Below, in pieces: positions 1 to 8,099 of a stretch of DNA of 64,000 bases (within the stretch, counting starts at the first letter, position 1; each line of letters starts with the position of its first letter). The position numbers were made by a program, and so were the translations under genes. The notes beneath the pieces are model-generated. The model made no database searches. It was not told where the DNA came from and worked only from the letters and a program-made list of their open reading frames with translations. Origin of the DNA: JBJXHN01 sp046233135 (lineage in GTDB: Bacteria > Pseudomonadota > Alphaproteobacteria > Rhodospirillales > Rhodospirillaceae); contig JBJXHN010000007.1 in assembly GCA_046233135.1 (NCBI GenBank), forward strand, positions 1-64,000. Reading direction: 5' to 3'.

Positions 1-310
1 TTCCGCCGCAGTTACCATCGGTAGAGAACGGCCCGCAGTTGCCTTGCTGGCTGGTGTTGCAGTTGCCGAAGCCGGTGCTCATGGCCGCGACGCCGCCGCA
101 GTTGCCGAAGTTGGTTCCGCCGCAGTTTCCGCCGGTTGAGAACGGCCCGCAGTTGCCTTGCTGGCTGGTGTTGCAGTTGCCGAAGCCGGTGCTCATGGCC
201 GCGACGCCGCCGCAGTTGCCGAAGTTGGTTCCGCCGCAGTTTCCGCCGGTAGAGAACGGCCCGCAGTTGCCTTGCTGGCTGGTGTTGCAGTTGCCGAAGC
301 CGGTGCTCAT
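1..310. repeat. 114-bp tandem repeat, about 2.7 copies visible
   Basis: Equivalent bases recur at 28, 142 and 256, so the period is exactly 114 bp, or 38 codons. The copies are nearly identical; for example the only change in one stretch is GGTAGAG versus GGTTGAG. The array runs off the left edge and lies inside the Cys-rich gene. DNA-level identity this high points to recent expansion or recombination-driven homogenisation. Confidence 0.9.
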
Positions 311-373
311 GGGGGCAGCAGTGCCACAGAAATGGGTCGGTCCCGGAGGGCAGCCGTATGAAGTCGGATACAT
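1..373 (-). CDS. Cys/Gly/Asn-rich 38-residue tandem-repeat protein (3' end outside window)
   Basis: The minus strand opens with ATG at 373 and stays open to the window edge (about 124 codons). The start follows AAGGAG eight bases upstream. After a short head (MYPTSYGCPPGPTHFCGTAAPM) split by two cysteines, the protein is built from a near-identical 38-residue unit. Each unit has four cysteines at spacings 8, 9, 8 and 13, and every unit cysteine is preceded by Asn (GNC or NC). No membrane segment or signal peptide is visible. I do not recognise the family. The regular NC motifs could mean metal binding, disulfide cross-linking or post-translational modification, but this is speculation. The other minus-strand frame over the same DNA gives an Arg/Gln/Leu-rich reading without a ribosome site and is taken to be a shadow. 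Confidence 0.72.
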   Translation of the reverse strand, partial: MYPTSYGCPPGPTHFCGTAAPMSTGFGNCNTSQQGNCGPFSTGGNCGGTNFGNCGGVAAMSTGFGNCNTSQQGNCGPFSTGGNCGGTNFGNCGGVAAMSTGFGNCNTSQQGNCGPFSTDGNCGG

Positions 374-1070
374 CAGATGATCTCCTTAGTCGTTTGTGGT
401 GTGAGGGATGTGCTCTTGACCAGCGGAGCGCAGGTGTCCGCCGTCGCCTTCTCATTACCCCCAGGAGTGTTTCTTTAGAACGCACCAAATACGCGTACAG
501 AAAAACCAAGGGATGTGTGTTTATCATCCCTGGTGATTATCGGCAAAGTCAAAAAACGTTAAGGTTTAAAAATCTATTAATAAGAGTGTATACAACTATG
601 AGAAATGGTAGTGTTTATATCGCCAGTTGGTTGGGAGTATCGCTATGAGATTTAGCGTGTGTGCCCATTAATCAGCTGATTTAAATGTATATTTTCAAAA
701 TTGGATGGTTTTAGGTGTGCGTGACCGATACAGCCAATGCGAGATCCGCCGTATGCTCTCTATAGGTTTAGCACTGGTCATAAAATATCTTTAAGGGTGT
801 TTTAAGCATTTATGCGTGTGTAAGATTATAAACCTTTTAGTAGTGTATATAGGTGTTAAAACGTAAAAAGGATTGGATTCGCTTTAAGAGTGCTTTTGAT
901 GAAGGGGGCCGCGCCGAATGCCGTAGCGGGGCAGTGGCAAGTCGGTTGGTTGTCTTGCCCGCACGCTCCGCCCATATGCCACCAGCCCTGACTTGCTTGC
1001 AGTCACGGGTAGAGCCGTTGGGGTATCGGTGCCGAATGAAAGGGAGGCGGTCGTCTGTGAGGGCGCCGAT
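374..1070. other. AT-rich intergenic region without a supported gene
   Basis: This stretch of about 700 bp is much poorer in GC than its neighbours. It lies upstream of the repeat-protein gene and downstream of the RTX-like gene, both on the minus strand. It should contain the promoter of the repeat gene, but I cannot identify convincing -35 and -10 boxes. The short plus-strand open frames here have no ribosome site and no recognisable product. Confidence 0.5.
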
Positions 1071-2324
1071 TCAGCCGGTGAAATCACTGATGCTGAGAAG
1101 GGTGTCGGCGAAGGTGGCAAGCAGGCGGACCTCTTCGGCGCTGACGATGCCGTCGCCGGTGTCGGTTACCAGATAGAGACCCGTGTTGCTGCCGTCGCTG
1201 GCCGCCACGACTCCCGTGTAGCCGCTTTCCACATTGCCCAGTGCGGTTCGGAAACTGCCGAAGCCCTCGTCGGTCAGGCTGGAAACCGGGGTTTGCAGCA
1301 CCACGACGTCGTCGTTCACTGTGACGCCGCCGGACGAGCGGGTGGTGAACGAGATGCCGTCGCTGCCGTTATCCACAGCCATCCGCAGATAGTCGGCGAT
1401 CCGGACTTTCGACTGTCCCGTGGCGAAGCCAATGATGGTATCGGCCAGCAGCGCCGTGCCCGGGTCGCTGCCCGTGGCGACGGTCATGAATTCGAGGATG
1501 CTGGCCCCGTTCAGGGTTACCGTATCGGCCCCGTCGCCCAAGGCCACCACCTCTACCCCCGACAGGGTGACCGTGCCACCCCGGTCCCCCAGGCGGATCC
1601 GGTCCGTTCCCGTGCTGCCGGTCAGGGTCTCGATGGCGGCGATGATCATCGAACTGCCGGAGCCCGCCAGGGTGATAACGTCGTTCGCATCCCCGCCAAC
1701 AAGGGTCTCGATCGCGGAGAGCACCATGGTGCTGCCCCGGTCTCCAAGGGTCAGGTAGTCTCTATCGGTGGAGCCGGTGAGGGATTCAATCGCCGCCAGG
1801 ATCATGGTGGTGCCCGATGCCAGGGTGATCGCATCCAGCCCGTCGCCCCCGATCAGCGTTTCCAGACCCGCCAGGATCATGGTGCTACCCCGATCCCCCA
1901 GGCGGATGAAATCTCCACCATCTCCGCCGGTCAGGGTTTCGATTGCCGCCAGGATGGTGGTGCAGCCCCGGTCGCCCAGACGGACCCAGTCCGCTCCGGC
2001 GCCCCCGATCAGGGTTTCCACCGCCGCCATCACCATCGAACCGCCCGTGTCGGCCAGATTAACCCAGTCCCCGGCGATGCCACCGACCAGGGTTTCAATC
2101 CCGGACAAAAAGGTCGTGCCGCCACTGTCGGCCAGATACAGGAAATCGGCGCCGTCCCCGCCGTCGATGGTTTCCAGTCCGCCCAAGGCCCGCAGGATAT
2201 CGTCACCGACGCTGCCGATCACATCGCCAAGGTCATCCAGGATCGTGTCCACATCGATATCAATGTCGATCTCGATGGAGAAGCCGGACGGCAAAGGGGG
2301 GGTGCGGTCGACGGAAAACGACAT
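1071..2324 (-). CDS. RTX-like / beta-helix repeat protein
   Basis: About 417 residues. From roughly residue 50 to 260 there are about eight repeats of 25-26 residues with the pattern GGDGADxIxLGDRGSTMILA-x-IETLI. This resembles Gly/Asp-rich calcium-binding (hemolysin-type) beta-roll proteins, but the nonapeptides are degenerate. The C-terminal third is Thr/Ser/Asp-rich and ends in a hydrophobic-acidic stretch, as in type I secretion substrates. There is no Sec signal. The start is uncertain: ATG 2324 is used because it begins a plausible N-terminus, while ATG 2357 extends it by 11 residues; neither has a strong ribosome site. A role as an extracellular or surface repeat protein is inferred. 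Confidence 0.7.
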   Translation of the reverse strand: MSFSVDRTPPLPSGFSIEIDIDIDVDTILDDLGDVIGSVGDDILRALGGLETIDGGDGADFLYLADSGGTTFLSGIETLVGGIAGDWVNLADTGGSMVMAAVETLIGGAGADWVRLGDRGCTTILAAIETLTGGDGGDFIRLGDRGSTMILAGLETLIGGDGLDAITLASGTTMILAAIESLTGSTDRDYLTLGDRGSTMVLSAIETLVGGDANDVITLAGSGSSMIIAAIETLTGSTGTDRIRLGDRGGTVTLSGVEVVALGDGADTVTLNGASILEFMTVATGSDPGTALLADTIIGFATGQSKVRIADYLRMAVDNGSDGISFTTRSSGGVTVNDDVVVLQTPVSSLTDEGFGSFRTALGNVESGYTGVVAASDGSNTGLYLVTDTGDGIVSAEEVRLLATFADTLLSISDFTG

Positions 2325-2406
2325 CGGGGGTATCTCGCAAGAGGAAAGCGGGACCATAGCCTAGCTGTACAGACCGCGCCGATCCATCAAAGGAGTGGGG
2401 GCGGGC

Positions 2407-2440
2407 AAAGAAAAACCCCCGGCGCCGGAACGCCGGGGGG
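2407..2440 (-). terminator. Rho-independent terminator of rne
   Basis: A perfect 9-bp GC stem (CCCCCGGCG at 2416-2424 with CGCCGGGGG at 2431-2439, loop CCGGAA) is followed on the minus strand by TTTTTCTTT. It lies about 20 bp past the rne stop and so ends the rne transcript before the RTX-like gene. Confidence 0.88.
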
Positions 2441-2460
2441 TGAGGGGGTCAAAGACCCGG

Positions 2461-5274
2461 TCAGCCGTTCATCAGTCGCGACCACCAGCCCGTGCGGCGC
2501 GGACCGGTCGAAGGGTCCTGACCCGGGGCTTCTTGGGTCGAAGCGTCCTCGGCCGGATCAGGAACCGGCTCGGATGCTGGTTCTGCAGCGGCTTCGGGGT
2601 CGGCGGTGCTGTCGAGGGCAGATGCGGGCTCGGCCGTCACGGCGTCTTCCGCTGCCGGTTCGGCGGTCTCGTTCGAGATATCCTCTTCGGGGCCGCTGTC
2701 CTCGGTGACGGGCTCTGCCGCAGGTTCCCCTGCTTCTGCCGGTTCCGGGGCGAATGCCGCTTCAACCGGGGCCGCTTCCGGCGTGTCGGAGACGGGCTCG
2801 GCTTCGGTCTCTTCTTCAGCAACCGGTTCCGGCGCGGGCTGCGGAGAAATCGGACCGATCAGCGGTTCACCCGGATGAATGGTTGCCGGACCGGGCAGAG
2901 CATCGGCGTCTGATGCCGGCTGACCTTCGCCGTCGGTTCCGTCACCGCCGTCCGAAGCTTCGGAAACGCGGACTTCGTCCCCACCGGACCGGCCGCGGCC
3001 ACCCCGGCGGCGTGGACGGCGGCGGCGGCGGGAGCCTCCTTCGCCGGCATCTCCGCCGTCTCCGCCATCGGCGGACACGTCTTCGGACCCTTCGTCGTCG
3101 CCGTCTTCACTGATGGTATCGACGAAGGACGGCGCTTCACCGTCCTGGGCTTCTACCGGCTCGTCGGAGCGGCGGGACCGGCGGCGGCGCGACCGGCGCG
3201 ACCGGCCGCCGGAGGAACCTTCGCCCCCATCGTCGCTGCTTTCATCGCCATCGTCCTCGTCATCGTCCGTCCCTTCAGCGTCGTTGCCGGCATCGTCCCC
3301 TTCGGCGGCAATGCGCTCGCCGGTATCAAAAGTGTCGCCCTCGTCATCGCCGTCCTGGTCGGTATCGTCTTCGCCGTCAGAGTCTCCCTTCTCGTCGGAA
3401 GTCCCGTCCTGGCCGAACTCGCCGTCACGGTCACCGCCCTTCCGCCGCCGCCGCCGCCGCCGCCGCCGCTTGCCGCGGCCGCCCTGATCCTCGCCGGCGC
3501 CATCGCCAGAGGTTTCCGTATCGCCGGCGTCCTCGGGGCGGTCCGTGTTTTCCTCGGTGCTGTCGTCTTCGTCCTCGATGGCCGGCGTCGGGGCGCTGAC
3601 CGGGGCTGCGGGCACCGGCTGGGGAGCGGCCATCGTGTCGGCATCTTCGCCCGTGCGCTCATCCTTGACCCGGTCCATGCGATAGTCGGGGATGATCAGC
3701 TCGTCGCTGCCCTGGATGTAGACCTTGAAGTCATAGCGCTGTTCGATGGCGGCCAGCACCGACCGCTTATAGTTCAGCACATAAAGCGCCACCATGGTGG
3801 GCACGTGCATGGTGACCTCGCAGGAGCGGCGGCGCACGCCTTCCTCTTCGATCAGCCGCAGCACATGCAGGGCGGTGCTTTCGACGGACCGGATGGAACC
3901 GGTGCCGTGGCAGTGCGGGCAGGTTTCGAAGCTGGTTTCCATCAGGCTGGGGCGCAGACGCTGCCGCGACAGCTCCAGCAGACCGAAGTGGCTGATGCGG
4001 CCCAGCTGGATGCGGGCGCGGTCGTTGCGCAGGGCGTCCTTCAGCCGCCGCTCCACATTCGTGTTGGAGCGGTTGTCGTCCATATCGATGAAGTCGATGA
4101 CGATCAGCCCGGACAGATCGCGCAGCCGCAGCTGGCGGGCGATTTCGTCGGCAGCTTCCAGGTTCGTCTTGTAGGCGGTTTCCTCGATGTTCCGTTCGCG
4201 GGTGCTGCGCCCGGAGTTCACATCGATGGCCACCAGGGCTTCGGTCTGGTTGATGACGATGTAGCCGCCGCTGCGCAGCTGGGCGATGGGGCTGTGCATT
4301 GCATCCATCTGGCTTTCCACCTGATAACGGTGGAACAGCGGCATGGTGTCGTCGCGATAGGGTTGAACCTTCTTGGCGTGCGACGGCGTCAGCATTTTCA
4401 TGAAGTCCTTGGCCGTGCGGTAGCCAAGGTCGCCGTCGACGATGATCTCTTCGATATCGCGGCTGTAGATGTCGCGGATCGCGCGCTTGATCAGGCTGCC
4501 TTCCTCGTGGATCAGGGTCGGCGCCCGACTTTCCAAGGTGGTGGTGCGGATCAGGTCCCAGGTGCGCAGCAGGTATTCATAGTCGCGCTTGATTTCCGCC
4601 TTGGAGCGTTCGGCCCCGGCGGTGCGCAGAATCACCGCGCTGCCGCGCGGTCCCTGCAAATCGCTCATGATGGTCTTCAGGCGCTTGCGATCGGTGGCGC
4701 TGGTGATTTTGCGCGACACCCCGCCGCCCCGTGTGGTGTTGGGCATGAAGACGCAATAACGGCCGGCCAGCGACAAATAGGTGGTCAGGGCCGCGCCCTT
4801 GTTGCCGCGCTCTTCCTTCACCACCTGCACCAGCAGGATCTGGCGCCGCTTGATCACTTCCTGGATCTTGTACTGACGCATCATCCGCGCCTTGGCGCGG
4901 GGCGCAGGGGCGGCTTCGTCGGACTCGTCCCCGCCCAGGGTCTCCACGGACTCGCCGTTGCCGTCCTCGTCTTCGTCCTCGGCGCTGTCGGCGGCTTCTT
5001 CGGCCAGCAGCTTTTCCCGGTCGGCGACGGGGATCTGGTAATAGTCGGGGTGTATTTCGTTGAACGCCAGGAAACCGTGCCGGTTGCCGCCGTAATCGAC
5101 AAAGGCGGCCTGAAGCGAGGGTTCTACGCGGACGACCTTGGCGAGATAGATGTTTCCCTTGAGTTGCTTCTTGGTTGAGGTTTCAACGTCAAATTCTTCG
5201 AGGCGTGTGCCGTCAAGAACCACAACCCGTGTTTCTTCGGGGTGGTTCGCATCGATAAGCATGCGCTTGGTCAT
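2461..5274 (-). CDS. rne: Ribonuclease E
   Basis: Endoribonuclease for mRNA decay and rRNA/tRNA processing, and scaffold of the degradosome. The 937-residue protein starts MTKRMLIDANHPEETRV, an alphaproteobacterial RNase E N-terminus. It has an S1 domain interrupted by an acidic insert (EDEDEDGNGE region), the RNase H-like and DNase I-like catalytic core with DVNSGR and DFIDMD, and the zinc-link CPHCHGTG. The C-terminal half is disordered, alternating very acidic segments with arginine blocks such as GKRRRRRRRRRRKGG, which fits RNA and partner binding. ATG 5274 has GGAG about 11 bases upstream. An upstream in-frame extension to 5424 has no family support. It is divergent from amiC across a long leader. 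Confidence 0.97.
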   Translation of the reverse strand: MTKRMLIDANHPEETRVVVLDGTRLEEFDVETSTKKQLKGNIYLAKVVRVEPSLQAAFVDYGGNRHGFLAFNEIHPDYYQIPVADREKLLAEEAADSAEDEDEDGNGESVETLGGDESDEAAPAPRAKARMMRQYKIQEVIKRRQILLVQVVKEERGNKGAALTTYLSLAGRYCVFMPNTTRGGGVSRKITSATDRKRLKTIMSDLQGPRGSAVILRTAGAERSKAEIKRDYEYLLRTWDLIRTTTLESRAPTLIHEEGSLIKRAIRDIYSRDIEEIIVDGDLGYRTAKDFMKMLTPSHAKKVQPYRDDTMPLFHRYQVESQMDAMHSPIAQLRSGGYIVINQTEALVAIDVNSGRSTRERNIEETAYKTNLEAADEIARQLRLRDLSGLIVIDFIDMDDNRSNTNVERRLKDALRNDRARIQLGRISHFGLLELSRQRLRPSLMETSFETCPHCHGTGSIRSVESTALHVLRLIEEEGVRRRSCEVTMHVPTMVALYVLNYKRSVLAAIEQRYDFKVYIQGSDELIIPDYRMDRVKDERTGEDADTMAAPQPVPAAPVSAPTPAIEDEDDSTEENTDRPEDAGDTETSGDGAGEDQGGRGKRRRRRRRRRKGGDRDGEFGQDGTSDEKGDSDGEDDTDQDGDDEGDTFDTGERIAAEGDDAGNDAEGTDDDEDDGDESSDDGGEGSSGGRSRRSRRRRSRRSDEPVEAQDGEAPSFVDTISEDGDDEGSEDVSADGGDGGDAGEGGSRRRRRPRRRGGRGRSGGDEVRVSEASDGGDGTDGEGQPASDADALPGPATIHPGEPLIGPISPQPAPEPVAEEETEAEPVSDTPEAAPVEAAFAPEPAEAGEPAAEPVTEDSGPEEDISNETAEPAAEDAVTAEPASALDSTADPEAAAEPASEPVPDPAEDASTQEAPGQDPSTGPRRTGWWSRLMNG

Positions 5275-6203
5275 TCGGAAGGGTACTCCGCAGGACCGGC
5301 GCGTCTGTGCGCTGCCGGTCGATCCAGGGGGATCGGCGGGCCTTCCGTCGTGCGGGGGGTGCGGTGGAGCGCGCCGATGGCGTGGTGCCCGAGGGAATAA
5401 GCCGCGGAAACGACGCCGGCGCACGGACCCGCGCGGTTCCGCAGGGGCGGTGCAGGGTCATCCCCCCCACCGGCTTGCAAGAACCCCGGGTCCGATCACA
5501 CCGGGAAACGGGCCTGGCCACGACCGCCGCCGCCCCCGGGACCCGGTCGTGCCGGGCCAGGTCTGGCGTGCTGAGATCGTGAAAACCGTGGGCCAATTAA
5601 TCCTACCCCGCCCGACACAGAAAGCCCGGCCGGGACAAAAAACAGTATGTGACACTACCGGTTGCAGGGTCTTTCGGCGGGGCGCTGTCTCGCACCGGAA
5701 GGCCGAGGAGCCGAGGACGGGGCTGAAGAGGGGCCGAATGCGGCCTGTCCCCGTCCAACCGTACTGCTGCTCTTTCTGCCTGCCGCGGCGCAGAGCGCGC
5801 CACCGGCCGGTCCCCGGCCGCGTCACCGCAAAATGCCGGAAACCCGATCCCGCAACGGAATCTCCCGATCAACATACTCGGGGCTTTCAGGCACGACAAC
5901 CACCTTATGCATCGTCCCGGTGTTTCCGCATAGACCAATGCATGGGGTGGTCGGCGACGCCGGGATTCGCGCGGGGCGGGGAGTCGCACCGGGATCCCCG
6001 GGGGCGGGCAGTGCGCCGGACAGAATCAGAGTGCAATGCGAGAATTGTGATAAAAATCAAGCTTGAATGTGGTTTTCTTCAAACAGATTCTTGCCACGAT
6101 CTGCCAACTGCCTTATACCGGAAGGACCTATCGTCCTGGGGTTCGCTCCCTTCCGGCCGGCAAAGGCATCAGGGCCACAAAAAGCAACGGGGTTCGTCCA
6201 GTC
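5275..6203. other. Long intergenic region between divergent rne and amiC
   Basis: Over 900 bp with no supported gene; open frames here are low-complexity, GC-driven readings. In other proteobacteria rne has a long structured 5' leader through which RNase E controls its own mRNA. The length here fits such a leader, but I did not identify the specific hairpins. The amiC-proximal 150 bp is more AT-rich and probably holds that promoter. Confidence 0.45.
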
Positions 6204-7910
6204 ATGTCCACCGGGTGGTTCCGCAGCGTCAGTCGCCGCACCCTCCTCGCCGCCGTACCGGGGCTGGCGTTAGGGGTGCTGCTGCCGCGTGCCGCCCGCG
6301 CCAATGTCCGCGCGTCGGCGATGCGGCTGGGCGACCATGGCAACACAACCCGGCTGGTGCTGGACCTGGACGGCGCCGTCACCTGGCGGCTGTTCACCCT
6401 GGCCAGTCCCTATCGCATCGTTCTTGACGTTCCCGATCTGGTGTTCGCCATCGGCTCGCTGGATATGCCCCGTCCCGTTGGTCTGGTGCAGGGCGCGCGT
6501 CACGGTTTCCTGGAAGCCGGGACGTCCCGTCTTGTGGTGGATTTGCACCAGCCGGCGCTGATTGACAAGGCCTTTCTGCTGGAACCCCGGGATGGCCAGG
6601 GATGGCGCCTGGTGGTCGATATGGTGCGCAGCAGCCATCACGCCTTCATGGAAACCGTCGGTTCGGTGATGCAGGCCGAGGCGCCGCAGACCACGCAGCC
6701 GGTGCCCACAACGGTCCAGCCCGCCTATCCGTCGGGTCAGCTTGCCGGTCCGCGCTCCGTCGACGAGGCGGACAGGGTCGAAGTGTCATCGACCACCGTG
6801 GCGTCTGCCGATCCGTCCGTGGGGTTGCCCGGGATGGGCGCCGGAGCTGGTGCGGTCGCGTCGGACGCCGCCACTGGGGCGCCGATTTCTCTGCTGGGGC
6901 ATCATGGCGTCCGTCCTCCGGAGCCGGCCGGCGAGCCGTCCCGTCACCCCGCGCCACAAGGGGGGGCATTCCCCGAACCCCTGGTCACCACGCCGTCGCC
7001 GACGACCGAGGGGCCGGTATCCTCCACCCGGGTCGCCGCGGTGGATGGCACCGCGCCACCTCTGCCGCCGCTGGGGGCCAAGCCGGGGGATGATCCTTAT
7101 GTTTCCGGCCTGCCGCTGGGCTCGGCCGACGAGCCGCCCTTCGTGCGGATTGCCGATGGCCGGCGGGTGCCGGTGCCGCTGAACAAGCCGCCGGTTCCGG
7201 AACGGGCCTGGCGCAAGCCGGTGATCGTGCTCGACCCCGGCCATGGTGGCCGCGACCCCGGCGCCATCAGCCCGGCCGGCCACTACGAGAAGAACATCAC
7301 CCTGGCCATGGCGCGGGAGCTGCGCCAGACCCTGGAGAATACCGGTCGCTACAAGGTGTTGCTGACCCGGAGCCGCGACAGCGCCATTCGCCTGCGGGAC
7401 CGGGTGGCCAAGGGACGGCATGCGGGGGCGGACTTGTTCATCTCGCTGCACGCCGATGCGCTGGGGGACAGCAGCGTGCGCGGGCTGTCGATCTACACGC
7501 TGTCGGAAAACGCCTCGGACGCCGAGGCCGAGGCCCTGGCGGAGCGGGAAAACAAGGCCGATATTCTGCTGGGCATGGACTTGTCCAACGAATCTCAGGA
7601 TGTGGCCAACATCCTGATTGATCTGGCTCAGCGGGAGACAAAAAACCGCTCCGTCCAGTTCGCCAATACGATGATTTCCAGCCTGCCCAGCGACATCAAG
7701 ACCCTGGGCAAGCCCCGGCGTTTCGCCGGTTTCGCGGTGCTGAAAGCCCCCGATGTTCCCTCTGTGCTGGTGGAAATGGGTTTCCTGTCCAACCGCACGG
7801 ATGAAAAGCTCTTGCGCACCAGCGCCTACCGGGCCAAGTTGGCTTCGGCCATGGTCCTGGGGGTGGACGCGTTCTTCGCGCCTGCGCAACAGCGGGCCTG
7901 GAAGCCATAA
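6204..7910 (+). CDS. amiC: N-acetylmuramoyl-L-alanine amidase with AMIN domain, Tat-exported
   Basis: Periplasmic zinc amidase that cleaves the amide bond between MurNAc and the stem peptide during cell separation. 568 residues. The N-terminus VSRRTLLAAVPGLALGVL is a twin-arginine signal followed by an Ala-rich cleavage region. An AMIN domain (about 35-140) is followed by a Pro/Thr/Gly-rich linker to about 330. The Amidase_3 domain shows DPGHGGRDPG (zinc His about 347), the second zinc ligand Glu in HYEKNITL, SLHAD (His about 416) and the catalytic Glu in VEMGFLSN (about 524). ATG 6204 begins the signal; an extension to 6063 would bury it. Neighbouring mrcA also acts in peptidoglycan metabolism. 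Confidence 0.94.
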   Translation: MSTGWFRSVSRRTLLAAVPGLALGVLLPRAARANVRASAMRLGDHGNTTRLVLDLDGAVTWRLFTLASPYRIVLDVPDLVFAIGSLDMPRPVGLVQGARHGFLEAGTSRLVVDLHQPALIDKAFLLEPRDGQGWRLVVDMVRSSHHAFMETVGSVMQAEAPQTTQPVPTTVQPAYPSGQLAGPRSVDEADRVEVSSTTVASADPSVGLPGMGAGAGAVASDAATGAPISLLGHHGVRPPEPAGEPSRHPAPQGGAFPEPLVTTPSPTTEGPVSSTRVAAVDGTAPPLPPLGAKPGDDPYVSGLPLGSADEPPFVRIADGRRVPVPLNKPPVPERAWRKPVIVLDPGHGGRDPGAISPAGHYEKNITLAMARELRQTLENTGRYKVLLTRSRDSAIRLRDRVAKGRHAGADLFISLHADALGDSSVRGLSIYTLSENASDAEAEALAERENKADILLGMDLSNESQDVANILIDLAQRETKNRSVQFANTMISSLPSDIKTLGKPRRFAGFAVLKAPDVPSVLVEMGFLSNRTDEKLLRTSAYRAKLASAMVLGVDAFFAPAQQRAWKP

Positions 7911-8099
7911 GCCGGCCATATTCGTCGTGTCATAGTATGGTTGTCGGATGCGGGCCGTCTGCTCCGGGCGGTGACGTGCGGACCCTGTGGCAGGGAACGA
8001 TTGCGACCATACGAGGTTGACCGGGGAAGGGCCGCGCGGTCCGCAGGGCGGCGGCTGTTTCGTACGGGTGGTTTGAACGATCTAGGATGACAGGTCCCG

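Noticed and set aside
1..310. CRISPR-like array
   Set aside because: The 114-bp units are contiguous and coding, without short repeats and unique spacers.
12..527. 171-codon minus-strand frame reading Arg/Gln/Leu repeats across the 114-bp array
   Set aside because: The alternative frame starting at 373 has a strong ribosome site and a coherent Cys/Gly pattern; the longer one is an out-of-frame shadow of the same repeats.
358..648. 96-codon plus-strand frame overlapping the start of the repeat gene
   Set aside because: No ribosome site, no recognisable product, and it overlaps the supported minus-strand start.
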